Notes: a model not told the origin generated them from the sequence alone. A stretch of DNA of 64,000 nucleotides from Diospyros lotus (GCF_014633365.1 NC_068349.1:18366753-18430752); one strand, 5' to 3'; shown: positions 47,314 to 60,440, counted from the stretch's first letter. Made by a program: numbers and translations.

Positions 47314-48032
47314 AAGTCATTGATGAACTTGAGAAGGCTAATGGATGGGACTGAAGTGAAATGAGCTTAAGGATTATTTCATACTTCTCAATTTTCATTT
47401 GTGCTTCAATTTTTCTCTCTTGAAGGCTTTAATCTTCATTTGTAATTATTTACTTCAAGCCTTGTATCTTTATTGAGAGACATTGTAACTAAGAGTGTAT
47501 ACTCTTAGAAACTCTCTTTTGTATCTTTCTTGTTTTTCCTAGCTTGTATTGATACAGGGCTTACTTTTCAAGCAAAAGGTTGTATTTCCTAGCTTGGTGC
47601 TAGAGGGCCTATCCGAAGTGATATGAGGTTTTAGTGAATTGCTTGCAAAATTATTAGTGAGGAGCTAAGGTAGTGGATTAGACTTGGATTAAGCTGAACC
47701 ACTATAAATCCTTGTGTCCATCTTTTGCTTGTGCTCTTTGTTTATCTATCTTTCGAAGCATCTTCATATTCCTCACTTGATTTGTATATTTAACCTCTCA
47801 TTGAAAAAGATTTCATATCTTTCATTCTTTTGTTCTTCATTGTCAAGACGAGATTGTCTTCATACAGTAGATACCTTATCATGTCGGTTCAAGGTCTTGA
47901 GGTTTAATGAAGCCGTGGTCTTCATAGACGACATCTCCTTTTCATCAAAAGAATTTTTAAGGAAAAAAAAAATTTATATACCAATTCACCCCTTCTTGGT
48001 GTGTGCCATAACATTTCAAACGTAACACACTT

Positions 48033-48508
48033 CTACCCAAAAAAGTTTTGGTTATTGTAATTAGACATGCTAATTTTAGTTTATGTGCATATGACCTTTA
48101 TTTTTGTTCAAATTGCACTAAAACCATGCAAATTATATTTTATTTTCATGTGAGATTGTTTATTTGGCATAAATTACACTGCATCCTGACAAATTATGTA
48201 ATATGAAGTTTATGTTTATTACCTTTAAACTCGATATATGTAGAGTATGCATATATAGCCATATCATTTCTCAATATGACTTGTTGAATAGACAAGGAGA
48301 TAAATTGTATTATCAAGGGGGTGATTGGCATTTCACCTTGATCCGAAAGTGTAGGTTCACTTGATAAACAATAAATGAGGTATATGGCTCGTTCATCATA
48401 ATTGGGTGTAGATAATGGATGCATACCAAGTGTTAAATTATATGAAAAAAAAAAAACTATATTTTTAAGGTGTCACTAGCTGATTCATCACCTAATTAGG
48501 CATATTTA
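48033..48508. other. AT-rich spacer
   Basis: It contains no ORF of note. Phrases such as GGCATAAATTACACTGCATC look like old transposon-derived repeats, but no ends were found. Confidence 0.4.
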
Positions 48509-49364
48509 GGCTTCGTTTGGTTGGGCAGTTTGACCGCTTATAAGCTAATGTAGTAGATTAAGCTACATAACTTATTTATTATAAGTGTTTGGTTTGAAGA
48601 AAGAGCATTTAACCTATGTAGTTTAAACGCTCATACATCAACTTTTTGCAAAAGCTTTCTCTCACCAGCTTTTGCAAAAAGTTGCTACTAAATAAGCTGC
48701 ATTGATTGAGTAAATAAACATTTTACCCTCAATCTTTTGAGCAATTTCTAGCTATTGCCCTTTTTCTTCAACCCTCTGCTTCCTGCTCGCCACTGTCACC
48801 ACCAACTTTTATGGCCATCACCGTCACCCCCCGTTTGTGATCGCCCCCAGCTTTTCTGATTGTCATCGTTCCCCCCACGGTTCGCCATCACCCCTAGCTT
48901 TTCTGGCCATTGCTTGTAGCCCCCATCGCCCTCATCTCCTCCATCACCCCCAACGTCTGCCATCGCCCCCATCGTTCGCCGTTGCCCCTACCATCCTCTA
49001 TCGTCGTCTATTTGTCCATCTCCTCATCACTCTCTCTCTTTTTATATATATATATATATATAAAATAGTAATTTCAACATATATATACATTTATATAATA
49101 GTAAGTTATAATTAATTTTATTAAAAATTAGTATTTTATGTATTTTTTTTGTATTATTTAAAATGTCTATTTTTGTCTTTTTATCAAGTTCTGATGACTT
49201 ATTAGTTCTTTCAAATCAAACAAATAACTATTAATTGATAGCTTAAAAACATATTTATCTAAACACATTATCAGTTTAAACACTATCAAACTTAAAAGTT
49301 TTATATCACTTAAAAGTTACACAACTTAAAAGTTGTCATTGAAAATGCATAGCCAAACTAAGTC
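48509..49364. mobile_element. Tourist-like MITE (PIF/Harbinger) of 856 bp
   Basis: The ends are imperfect inverted repeats: GGCTTCGTTTGGTTGGGCA at the left against GACTTAGTTTGGCTATGCA as the reverse complement of the right end. They are flanked by TTA (48506-48508 and 49365-49367), the target duplication of PIF/Harbinger. Subterminal inverted pieces (around ATAAGCTAATGTAG and AACTTAAAAGTTG) also occur. The middle (48770-49030) is unusually C-rich. A hAT-type element is an alternative. Confidence 0.7.
48770..49030. repeat. C-rich degenerate repeat inside the MITE
   Basis: Loose repeats of CATCGCCCCCAGCTTTTCTG and CGTTCGCCATCACCCC occur, far richer in C than the rest of the MITE. It is open for 92 codons on the plus strand because of its composition. 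It may be a captured fragment. Confidence 0.5.
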
Positions 49365-49367
49365 TTA

Positions 49368-49543
49368 AACATGCTGATATGTGGTCCTAGCACATTGAAG
49401 GGGAGGAAAAAGATACAAGATTAAAAGATTAGGATTTACCCCTTGGGTTTTGTATTTGAATCTTTAAATTTTTCGTGAGTGATTAGACTCGATTAACGTA
49501 TGTAACAATTTTGTTTTGATGTTTAAATTTATGTTATTACAAT
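49368..49543. other. Short spacer
   Basis: Nothing recognisable. It forms the left flank of the next chromovirus, and no match to the sequence right of that element's other LTR was seen. Confidence 0.5.
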
Positions 49544-51359
49544 TGTAAGCACCCCCGCTCGGATATCCCAACCACCCAGACTACCCGAACGGGAGTGCTT
49601 ACGAAAGGGAAAAAAATGAAATACAAGACAGGAGTTACCCTGGCATGCATACACAAGAAGTAAAATAGCGAAATCAAAACTATACACATGCACGCACACG
49701 AGTACCCCACTAGATCAGCGGTCATATAGTATATGAATACATACCGACACTTGTGCCAACAAATAGAGAATACAAGGAACGACCGGGCACAGACAAAAAT
49801 AAAGGGATAAAATCCTATCAAAACATTAGAGACAATGAGGGGGAAAACTGACTGTACACCACACCGATGCGGCTGCTAGGTACTGCGATCCTTACCCTCG
49901 ACTTTAGCTTTGCCCTTACCTGGAATGATGGAAAGCAAGGTGAGTAGCAAGACTCAACAAGTTTATAAGAAAAGAAAGGCTATAAGTTAAATAGAAGGAG
50001 TGAACTTCCCAAATATAGTCCCACACATACACACAAACCATGAGATGCTACAACACAATAATATAACATAATGAAAGCACATACTAGTCCTCGGGGCCCA
50101 CACAAGACACCCAGCACCCAAGTCCCATATCAATCTGTCGCTACCCTGAAAGGCAACATAAGTTTTCAACAAACCTGTGCGCACTTCCTCGAGTTGATGC
50201 TCCCGACACCCAAGCCTTTTAATGACCGAGCCCTAGCTCCCTCGAAATGGTACTCCCATCCAAGACTACTGAACACATAGTAACCATGCAATGCGCATAT
50301 AAGATGCAATGCGCAGTAAGCATCAACTAGATACACCGGTGCCCATACATCCAGGCATCAGGCAGATGCTTCGTCCACATAGTAAATCACAAGCAATGCA
50401 TATGCCTGTGCCAGATGCAATCTAACAATACTAGGATGTCTGTGTCCAAGCATAAACAGAACATGAAAACCCCAACATGCACCTCGTACCCATGTGCATA
50501 CCAAAGCTATGCAACAGTATAGAAGATATCAAGTCATGTAGTAAATCATATAATGGTAGAGCTAGTCAGTAGTTCTTAGCACTGGTTGACGGTTAGTGGC
50601 TAGGAATGTCTGGTCGATAGCCTAAGAAAGACTGTACAATAGTAAACTCTAATGTTACCAAACAGCCGACCCCTACCCCCACTACTCAGCAACTCTAGTC
50701 GACTTCCAGTCATAGAGTCCATAACTATATCCAAACAACTAAGAACCTAATCCCTAAATGAGTTCGACATCATTCCCAAAGTCGTTGGGGTGGCACAAAC
50801 CCCTGTAAGCAACCAACAAATAAAATTCCCAAAGATAGTTTATTAAATTTAATTTACACCAAAATGGCTCATAACTCCATAATTAATAAACGAACCAAAA
50901 CGAACGAAGGGAGGGTAAATAAATTCACAACGGAAGGAAATTCGTAGAGGGAGTAGGAAACTTGCCTCGTAGAAGAGATCCTTGGGCTTTTCTGTCCAAA
51001 CGCGACAAAAATTATACAAACTGCAACATCGTATAATTTTTTCCAAAATTAATAAAATTGGGCTCTAAATGAAATTCCAACCATATAAAATTTATTACTC
51101 AGCTTCCCGAATTACCTGGTATCTTCAGACTGTGATTAAAAGCGAGATTTCTCAAAAATAATTCCAATTTTCTTTGATTTTCATTGCTCGAGTGCGCATT
51201 CTGTCGCTGCTTCAATTTCTCCTCTAAAATGGCTTCAAATTGCACATGAAATGGGGCATCCACGTGGGCAGCAAAAGTTACCACCTCCCTTTCCGTACAA
51301 CGTCGTTTTGGCGCTTCAGCTGGCTGGAATTAATTTACCAGCAAAACCAATAAGCTTCA
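49544..51359 (-). repeat. 3' LTR of the chromovirus (1816 bp)
   Basis: On the plus strand it runs from TGTAAGCACCCCC to AATAAGCTTCA, next to the polypurine tract. It is homologous to 56173-57998. It differs there by single changes and by two larger indels: about 45 bases present only here near 50220-50275, and about 70 bases present only in the other copy near 57822-57890. Confidence 0.92.
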
Positions 51360-51360
51360 A

Positions 51361-51372
51361 CCCCCCCTTAAA
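51361..51372 (-). other. Polypurine tract of the chromovirus
   Basis: The minus strand reads TTTAAGGGGGGG just before the LTR start TGAAGCTTATTG. Confidence 0.85.
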
Positions 51373-51401
51373 AGAATTTTATCCTCGAAATTCATACCTG
51401 G

Positions 51402-54400
51402 CTAGGCAAATAACTGAGGATGAAGTTGCCTCATGTCCTCCTCTAGCTCCCAAGTAGCCTCCTTAGGGGTAAGTTGCTGCCACTGAATCTTTACATAGGA
51501 AATTGTACGATTGCGGAACACTTTTTCTTTTCGATTCACAATACTAGCTAGCAACTCGATGTGTGACGCGTCCTTTTGCACTACGAGCGGGTGATAATCA
51601 ATAACCCCAGGATCTGCCACATACTTGCAAAGCATAGAAACATGGAAGACATCATGTACGTGAGCTAGCTGAGGGGGTAAAGCCAACTGGTAAGCCAAAG
51701 GTCCAACTCGCTCCAATATCTCAAACGGTCCCACGAAACGAGGACTAAGCTTACCAAATACTCCAAAGCATTGAACACCCCTCATCGGCATGACTCAGAG
51801 GAAAACATGGTCACCCACAGCAAACTCCAAATCCCGGCGTTGTCTGTCCGCATAACGCTTCTGACGGTCTTGAGCTGCCTTTTTCCTAGCTCGAATCAAT
51901 TGGATCTTTTTCGTCGTCTGCTCTACCAACTCTGGTCCAAGCAATGCTTGCTCCCCAATCTCAGTCCAGCAAAGCAGTGATTTACATGGTCACTTGTATA
52001 ATGCCTCAAAAGGTGCCATCCCGATACTGGCTTGAAAGCACTATTATTGTAGGCAAACTCCACTAGCGACAGATGGTTATCCCAGCTCCCATGGAAATCT
52101 AATACACAGGCATGGACCATGTCCTCCAAAGTCCGTATAGTTCACTCTGACTGTCTATCGGTCTAAGGGTGGAAGGCTGTATTGAAAGTCAACTGGGTCC
52201 TCATAGCACTCTGTAACGCCTCCCAAAATCGTGAGGTGAACCGAGGATCCCTGTTTGATACAATGCTAGTCGGTACTCTGTGAAGTCTCACCACCTCATC
52301 GATGTATAACTTGGCCAGTCAATGAATAGGATAGGTCTTCTTGATGGGTAGGAAGTGTGCTAATTTAGTCAACCAGTCAATAATCACCCATATCAAATCA
52401 AATCCTCGGTTGGAACACGGTAATCCTGAGACGAAAGCCATAACTATGTGTTCCTATTTCCACTTTGGAACAGTTAAAGGTCGTAACAATCCCGCGGGTC
52501 TCTGATGCTCGGCTTTGACTTGTTGACACACCAAACATCGCAATATAAATTCTACTACATTCTTCTTCATGCCGCTCCACCAATATTGACGTCGCAAGCC
52601 CTAATACATTTTCGTCGCTCCAGGATGTATCATATAGGGAGAACGATGAGCTTCATCCAGGATCCTCTGCCTAATGTCCCTGTCATTAGGCACACAAATC
52701 CGTCCACGGAATAATAACAAACCGTTGTCCCTCTGGCTGTACCCTAATGGTCCAAACCTCTCCATGTCAACCATGATCTTGCCAAGCTCCACATCTTGAC
52801 ACTGTCGATCCCGAATCTGATCCTCTAGATTTGAATGGACACTCATGGAAGCACAATAGAGGGTAGGATTATCCGGTGCCACTGAGATGGTAAGGTTACT
52901 CATCTGCTCCAATAAGAATCACTCTTGCACCACCATAGATGCAACTGATGCTCCACGATGACTTAAAGCGTCTGCTACCACATTAGCTTTACCTGGGTGA
53001 TAGAGAATCTCGCAATCATTGTCTTTGAGCAGCTCCAACCAACGGCGTTGTCTTATATTGAGCTCCTTCTACGAAAAGAGGTACTTAAAACTCTTGTGAT
53101 CGATGTATATCTGGACTCTCTCACCATGAAGATAATGCCTCCAAATCTTCAAAGTAAACACTACAGCCGCTAACTCCAGATCATGGGTAGGATAACTCTC
53201 TTCGTGTCTCTTCAACTGTCTAAACGCATAAGCGTTCACTCGGCTGTCTTGCATCAAAACGCACCCTAGCCTTGCATATGAAGCATCACTGTATATAGTA
53301 AATAACTCATTGCTCCTGGGTATCGTTAGTACTGGTGCCGAAGTCAAACGCCACTTCAATTCCTTGAAGGATCTTTTACAAGACTCGTCCCAAATAAATT
53401 TGACTCCTTTCCTTATCAACTTCGTCATAGATGATGCTAATCGCGCAAAGCCTTCTATGAACCATCGATAATACCCGGCAAGACCAAGAAAACTCCAAAT
53501 CTTTGTCACTATCATCGGCCTCGGCCAATCCATCACGGCTCTAGTCTTCTCTGGATCTACTGAGATACCCTCACCTGAGACCACGTGTCCCAAGAATACA
53601 ACTCGGGTCTGCTAAAACCCACATTTAGAGAACTTTGCATGTAACTGCTATTCCCTGAGCTTCTATAGAACCATACTCAGATGAATCTTGTGTATCTCAA
53701 GGCTCGGTGTGTAGACTAGGATGTCGTCAATAAAAACTATTACAAATGAATCCAGATACTCTTTGAACACCTGGTTCATTAAGTCCATAAATGTTGTATG
53801 GGCATTGGTCAGCCCAAATGGCATGACCACACACTCATAATGTCCGTAACGTGTACAAAACGTTGTCTTCGCAATATCCTCATCTCTGACCCGCACCTGA
53901 TGATAACTTGATCGCAAGTCTATCTTGGAGAATATCAACACACCACGCAACTGATCCAGCAAATCATCCACACGAGGCAGGGGGTACTTATTCTTAACTG
54001 TTACTTGATTAAGTTGTTGATAATCTATACACAGTCGCATAGACCCATCCTTCTTACGCACAAATAATAATACTGGGGCTCCCCATGGCGATGTGCTCGG
54101 TTGAATAAAACCTCTATCCAAAAGATCTTGTAGTTGCACCTTAAGTTCCTTTAGTTCATTAGCAGCCATTCGATAAGGAGTCTTGGAAACGGGCTGTGTA
54201 CCTAATATCAGATTGACTGCAAAATCAATCTCTCGGTACGGCAATAGTCCTGGCAACTCATCTGGGAACACATCTGGAAAGTCTCACACCACAGGGTAGG
54301 CAGTCAACTCCTTCTCCCCAGCAATCACAATCACGAATGCAAAATATGCTTCACACCCTCTTTGTATAAGTCTCTCAGCTTGCATAATTGATATCATCGG

Positions 54401-54778
54401 CGTAGTCACCACTAGCTTCACACCTCGGTATAAAACATCTGGTCTGCCTGAGTACTCAAACGAAATCACCTCCTGTCGATAGTCAACTTGAGCATAATGT
54501 CGTGAGAGCCAATCCATACCCAATAGCAAATCAAAACCCTGAATAGCCAGAACAATAAGATCCCCTAAAAATACCTGATCATGAATCCCTGGTCATCTCA
54601 CTCCCCAACAATACTATCCCTCCGGGTGTCGTAACAGATAAATCATATGGCAATGAGCTACATGGGATCTGGATCTTATGCAATATGTGGGGTGCAATAA
54701 AAGAGTGTGTAGAAACTGTATCAAATAATGTATGCACATCGTGGCCATGGAAAGAAAGGATACCTTGCACCATGTCGC
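51402..54778 (-). pseudogene. Chromovirus pol: protease, RT, RNase H, integrase, chromodomain
   Basis: Protease (54778-54530) has the active site as LFDTVSTHSFIA; the catalytic Asp is kept but the following Gly is lost. RT (54271 down) has [40 protein letters not shown] and an intact FIDDILVY box near 53730. RNase H (about 53593-53069) keeps its aspartates (YSDAS, YIDHKSF). Integrase shows HPGATKMY then CLVCQQ, MAFVSGL (first Asp replaced by Ala) and [10 protein letters not shown] (Asp to Asn). The chromodomain (VFRNRTISYVKIQW) ends at the stop at 51402. Several stops at Trp and Gln codons, for example after KCGF and LFS. Confidence 0.93.
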
Positions 54779-54968
54779 TGCCCTCAACCGCCTCAGCTGC
54801 TGTTACTGCAAATGCCTTCCCCTACACCTGTGGCCTATCTGTGGACCCTGGGCACTATGCCGCTGGTAGGGAAAATGGTGCCACTGGTCCCTATGCCCTC
54901 GGTGTAGTTTACCTCTAGGCTGGCCTAGGTCCTGCTCCTCCAGTTCGTAGTTCTCCAACCTGTCTTGA

Positions 54969-56035
54969 CTATGTGCACACGCTCGCCCAGTGGCCTCTCT
55001 GTCCACAATGAAAGCAAATGATGTCCTGACCTGTAGCTAGCCTAGGTCCCTGTGGACAATCCCTTCTCAGATGCCTTGGATAATCACATCGGTAGCACAC
55101 ATCCCAGCGCACATCCCGATACTGTCCCTGATGCCTCTGTCCACACTGCTTGCATGGTGGAAATCCCTCTAAACTCTTGCTAGAGCCTGCGTCCCACTTC
55201 CTCTTCTTGCTATTGCCTCTTGCTTCCTTCACCACTGACTGATCTGGTCGAGTCTCCAATCGGTCCCACTTAACTGCATGAGCTTGTTGGACAGCTGTAG
55301 GAAAATCTGGTGCCTCAATGCCGGCCATAACATGGTGAATCTTAGGTTGTAACCCCCTCTGGAACTTTCTAACTTTGCGAGACTCAGGGGTCACCAATTC
55401 AGGGGCATAGCATGCTAAGGCCACAAACTCTGTCTCATACCGAGTGATAGTCTTGTTCCCCTGTTGCAATTCAATGAACTCAAATACTTTCTGCTCTTGA
55501 ACCTAAGAAGGAACGTAAGTCTCATTGAATGTTGCTACAAACTGTGCCCATGTCGGTCTCCTATCACCAAATCGCTGCCTAGTAGTCTCCCACCAGTGCT
55601 CAACATCTCCTCAAAGAAGAAAAGTCCCTAGTCGAATCCTCTATGCCTCTGCACAACCCATCGTCCTCAAGTGCTTCTCTATTGCCAACAGTCAGTTCTC
55701 TGCCTCTGTCGCGTCTGCACCTCCTCTAAACTCTGGTGGGCGTAGTGCCATGAAATCCTTAAGTAGTGCAACACCAAAACTATCCTCTTCCCCTGGCGTA
55801 CCTGAGTGTGATGCCTGGGCCGTATTGTTCCCACTGTCATGATTACGCTCTTGTCGTAGCTGCGATGCCGCCAATACATCCACAGCCCGTAAAATGCCTG
55901 CCAATGAATCCTATATATCCGGAGGCCCTAGCTGTCTCTCACCTCCTACACCTGCCGGTGCCTCAGGAGTAGGGATAGGTTCTCCTCGACCTCGCACTGG
56001 CGGTCGGCCATGACCTCATTCGCGGCATGCATTCA
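54969..56035 (-). pseudogene. Chromovirus gag
   Basis: The frame GHGRPPVRGRGEPIPTPEAP begins near 56015 after an unclear start, then DFMALRPPEFRGG near 55760, stops at Trp and Gln codons (55692 and a few after), and an open block from 55469 to 54969. The latter has KVFEFIELQQGNKTITRYET, FQRGLQPKIHH and two zinc knuckles; CFHCGQRGHWASVC is complete, CYRCDYPRHLRRDC keeps its metal ligands, and a third CKQCGQRHQG motif is partial. The start codon is uncertain because of a frameshift near 56020. Confidence 0.88.
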
Positions 56036-56156
56036 TGATTCTTACATAACCAAGAATGATTAGAATGCATTTCGAAATTAAAGACAACCTAACACCCTAA
56101 CTCTACCTAACAGCCTTGGTGTACAGGTACTCGTCCCCCAAAACTGACTCAACGAC

Positions 56157-56168
56157 GCTATGATACCA
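56157..56168 (-). other. Primer binding site (initiator tRNA-Met, one mismatch)
   Basis: The minus strand reads TGGTATCATAGC, one change from TGGTATCAGAGC, four bases inside the 5' LTR. Confidence 0.85.
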
Positions 56169-56172
56169 ACAA

Positions 56173-57998
56173 TGTAAACACCCTCACCCAGATATCCCAA
56201 CCACTCGGACTGCCCAAACGGGAGCACTTACGGAAGGAAAAGAATGAAATACAAGACGGGAGTTACCCTGGCATGCATACATAAGAAGTAAAACAGCAAA
56301 AGCAAAACTATACACATGCACGCACACGAGTACCCCGTTAGATCAGCGGTTATATAGTATATGAATACATACAGACACTTGTGCCAACAAATAGAGAATA
56401 TAAGGAACAACCTGGCGCAGACAAAAATAGAGGGACAAAATTCTATCAAAACATCAGAAATAACGAGGGGGAAAACTGACTGTACACCACACTGACGCGG
56501 CTGCTAGGTATTGCAATCCTCGCCCTCGAATTTTGCTTTGCCCTTACCTGGAATGATGGAAAGTAAGGTGAGTCGCAATACTCCGCAAGTTTATAAGAAA
56601 AGAAAGGCTATAAGTTAAATAGAAGGAGTGAACTTCCCAAACATAATCCCACACATACACACAAGCCATGAGATGCTATAACACAATAGTATAGCATAAT
56701 AAAAGCATATACCGGTCCTTGGAGTCCACACAAGACACCTTGCACCCAAGTCCCATACCAACCTGCTGCTACCCTGAAAGGCAACATAAGTCTTCAACAA
56801 ACCTGTGCGCATTTCCTTGGGTCGATGCTCCCGACACTCGAGCCTCTGAATAATCGAGGCTTAGGCTCCCTCAAAACAGTAACCATGCAATGCGCATATA
56901 CGATGCAAGGCGTAGGAAGCATCAACTAGATACACTGGTGCCCATACATCTAGGCATCAAGCAGATGCTTCGCCCACATACTAAACCACACGCGATGCAT
57001 ATGCCTATGCCAGATGCAATCTAACAATACTAGGATGTCCGTGTCCAAGCATAAACAGAACATGAAAACCCAAACATGCACCTCGTACCCATGTGCATAC
57101 CAAAGCTATGCAATAAATCATATAATGGCAGAGCTAGTCAGCAGTTCCTGGCACTAGTCGATGGTCAGTGGCTAGGAGTGTCCAGCTAACGGCCTAAGAA
57201 AGACCGTACAATAGTCAAGTTCAATGTTACCAAACAACCGACCCCTGCCCCCACTGCTCAACAACTCTAGCCGACTTCCAGTCACAGAGTCCATAATTAT
57301 ATCCGATCAACTAAGAACCTAATCCCCAAATGAGTTCGACATCATTCCCAAAGGTGTGGGGGTGGCACAAACCCTCATAGGCAACCAAAAAATAAAATTC
57401 CAAAAGATAGCTTATTAAATTTGATTTCCACAAAAAGGCTCATAACTCGATAATTAATAAACAGACCGAAACGAATGAAGGAAGGGTAAATAAATTCACA
57501 ATGGAAGGAAATTTATAGAGGGAGTAGGAAACTTGCCTCGTAGAAGAGATCCTTGGGCTTTTCTGTCCAAAAGTGGCAAAAATTATACAAACTGCAACAT
57601 CGTATAATTTTTCCAAAATTAATAAAATTGGGCTCTTAATGGAATTCCAACTATACAAAATTTATTACTCAGCTTCTCGAATTACCTGGCATCCTCAGAC
57701 TGTGATTAAAAGCGAGATTTCCCAAAAATAATTCCAATTTTCTCTGATTTTCGCTGCTCACGCGGGCATTCTGTCGCTTCTTCAGTTTCTCCTAAAAAAT
57801 GGCTTTAAATTGCGCATGAAATGAAGCTGCCAAGCTAAGCATTAAAGGTTGGATTTTTGGTTTTAATTTAAAAGGAAATAAGCTTGGTGGAGGGGCAGCC
57901 ACGTGGGCAGCAGAAGCTGTCGCCTCCCTTTCCATACAGCTCTGTTTTGGCACTTCAGCTGGCTGGAATTAATTTGCCAACAAAACTAGCAAGCTTTA
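56173..57998 (-). repeat. 5' LTR of the chromovirus (1826 bp)
   Basis: It pairs with 49544-51359. On the plus strand it starts TGTAAACACCC and ends AAGCTTTA, with TA where the other copy has CA. Confidence 0.88.
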
Positions 57999-59778
57999 GT
58001 GCACTTACCATTTACATGAAACACCATTTTCTTTAGGAACTTTTTTTAAAATATTTCTTGTAAAGACCATTCATCAACCCTCACCATTTACATCTTACTT
58101 CTAAAATCTTTATTTACTTGACCTTCCATTTGAATTATTTTTTCTCCAAATTCAATAAAAAATTATTCTTTTAAGTGACACTTAGAGAGGTTTATCTCTA
58201 GTGGTCTTGTCTTTTCAATTAAACTTTTTCGTTTAATTTAATTTAATAAGGTGAGTTCTTTGTAGGTGCGCTCATTTTTTATAAATCGAATCTAGTTTAA
58301 TTTATAACTCATATCAAGGAGTTCAAAATTTCAATTTGTTCTGAAATACCGAAAAGAAAAGAAAGGAAAGGAAAGACCTTTTGGATGCCTTGACCAAAAA
58401 TCTTAGAAACCTTATAATAAATTTTCTAAATCGCTATAACTCAAGATATTAGCATAACAGTTGTTCATTTCCATCAAAATAATATGACATGCCTTCAGTG
58501 AAAACTCAATTCGTACAACGGGTTTGGCATAGTTGATATCACCAATATAAAACCTATACATGCTTCTAACGTGTCATACAAAAACATGCATAACATCTAC
58601 AAAACGCGACATGTCACAAAAATAATGAAGCTTTGAAAACCTATGTTTCAAAAGCTTTTTTTTCCTTCAAACCATTTGCCTTGCCTAGAATGTTTGAATA
58701 TTCCACGAGAATAATCCAAGTTAGAAGATGAACATTTTAAGTGAGGAACCCCTAAAAATAAACCATTTATATAAAATGTGTGCATGAAAAAAATAAAAAT
58801 TTCTACTCCATGATACTACTTATGACTATGTTGGCATGCTTCCAAGAGCTTTATTAACCAGTGCCCTAAGCACCTCTTAGAAGGTCCCTAACCATGTCAT
58901 CTTAGGCTTAAGTGATGTAGAGCAAAATAACATGGTTATTCATGATCATAGATGCAAATAAAAAACTAAATAAAGTATATTTTCAAAATTGATTTCTCAT
59001 ACAAAGCGAAAAAGCCATGAAATAAGAGTTTATGGATAGGAGAAATTCACCTTGTGTGTGTGTGTGTTTTTTTACAAAGAAAATCTCTCTCAATCTTTCT
59101 AGCTTCTCAATCTCTCTTCACCTTGATGGCAAGCTTCTTCTTCCTTTTACTAGTTTTCTCTTTCCCTTCATTCTTTCTCTATTCTTCTCAATTTTCTCTC
59201 CTCTTACACTTATTTCAACCTCCTCAAGTGGGAGACCATTCTCCAATTTATAGGATCCCTAATTTCTTTTTCATAAAAAAGTCAATTAATATGAGAAATT
59301 TGGTGTTCTATTTTTTTTGGAACCTTCATTTCTTTTAAAATAAACTTATATACATATGAAAGAAAGGAGAAAAATAAAGGGGATCAATGGAAACAATAGA
59401 GGATAGCTTCTAGCCATCCCCAATGTTGTAAGATAGAGAGAAAGAGTGGGGGATACCTTAGGTAGCCCCTTGGCATAGGCGAGCAATGACAGTTGCTCGC
59501 TAATCTAGGGTCATGGGCTTCTTTTCATAGAAAGATATCTCATGTCCCCAGGGGCCTAGTGGGTTGGCATGAGCTAACCCAATGGGCCACCTTTTCCATT
59601 TCTTCTTATTTTATTTTTAAATTAATTATATATTTACTTTATTATATATATTGTACGTCTATATATATATTTGAGTTATTTGACCCATCTACTTGGCTAA
59701 ATAAATTATTCTCCAAATTGAGTTTGAATTTATTTTCTTAAGCCTCCAAATATTCTAAAAATATTTTGGATTATTACA
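57999..59778 (-). mobile_element. Gypsy LTR, minus strand (left end unclear)
   Basis: The minus strand starts TGTAATAATCCAAAATATTT at 59778, a typical chromovirus LTR start. A TATA box CTATAAATT lies at 59246-59253, about 0.5 kb in, followed by a pyrimidine-rich stretch. The left end meets the chromovirus LTR at 57998 without a clear border or target duplication. Open frames at 59032-59338 come from CT-rich sequence. Confidence 0.5.
59246..59253 (-). promoter_or_regulatory. TATA box of the minus-strand LTR
   Basis: The minus strand reads CTATAAAT and is placed about 0.5 kb after the LTR start. Confidence 0.5.
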
Positions 59779-60055
59779 ACCTGTTGAGAAATTTGTATTT
59801 TGATTTATGAAGAAAATAATCTTGAAAAATCTATTTTTGGTAAACTTGATTTGTTAATGATTTCCAAAACATTTTATATAAATTCTTTTACATTGAAAAA
59901 TGTCATACACATATAGTTATATCTTTTAAAATAGCTAAATAGTGATTTTGCTTCATCAAGGAGTATGAAGCTTATAAATATATTTTTCTTTAAATTGGAG
60001 AACTTTAGGCTTGTATACTCTTATATACTTCAAAACTAAAAAATATAGTTTTTCA
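59779..60055. other. AT-rich 3' region after the Sirevirus ORF3
   Basis: No ORF, polypurine tract or LTR start could be identified. It should hold the 3' untranslated region of the minus-strand Sirevirus. Confidence 0.4.
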
Positions 60056-60269
60056 TTAATCAAGCTCGATGCTAAATGTTTGAGAAAATATGTTGGAAAG
60101 TTCGGCTAGGTATATTCAAGCTCGATGTTGAATATGTTGAGTGTAGATTTTGATGATTGATGATTGGCATGTGTGAATGTGAATGTACATTTATATTTTA
60201 TGTACTAACAAAGCAGGAAGCCTTCATAAGGCTTACAAAACTATTCTCTAGTGATTTCATGACACAGGT

Positions 60270-60440
60270 TATATATGGAAACTTCTTATACTTATATAGA
60301 GATTTCATTATATATGGAAACAAGTTTTTAGAGAGCTTCCTAGAGATTTGAGTATTTGAGCTATGTATGGAAAGTTGTTCTTGGAATGGAAAGTCTAGAA
60401 GATATATATGTGGAATTCTTGTTCATATATGGAAAGTTCA
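60270..60440. repeat. TATATGGAAA motif cluster in U3 of the solo LTR
   Basis: At least five copies or near copies (TTATATATGGAAAC, TATATGGAAACA, CTATGTATGGAAAG, CATATATGGAAAG) occur within 170 bases. More such motifs (ATATGGAAG, GTATGGAAAC) are scattered up to 60930. They may be regulatory. Confidence 0.6.

Larger units (their letters stand above)
46322..48027 (+). mobile_element. Solo Sirevirus LTR (1706 bp)
   Basis: It runs from TGATGTTTTACCC to CAAACGTAACA and is flanked by an exact duplication CACTT (46317-46321 and 48028-48032). It is homologous to the minus-strand LTR at 61-1753. It has eleven GTCGAC-type motifs (46966-47215), a TATA box at 47303-47313 and the CCAATTCACCCC end signature near 47980. 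Confidence 0.96.
49544..57998 (-). mobile_element. Ty3/gypsy chromovirus (Tekay/Del-like) with both LTRs, 8.5 kb
   Basis: The LTRs (49544-51359 and 56173-57998) flank, from right to left, primer binding site, gag, protease, RT, RNase H, integrase and a chromodomain. Order and LTR type match Tekay/Del. Coding regions carry many stops. The bases outside (ACAAT at the left, GTGCA at the right) do not match, so a target duplication is missing. Confidence 0.93.

Noticed and set aside
48837..49115. Pro- and His-rich ORF of 92 codons
   Set aside because: It is a translation of the C-rich core of the MITE.
59032..59338. Two overlapping plus-strand ORFs rich in Ser, Phe and Leu
   Set aside because: They come from CT-rich DNA in an LTR that is transcribed from the other strand; the hydrophobic look is due to composition.
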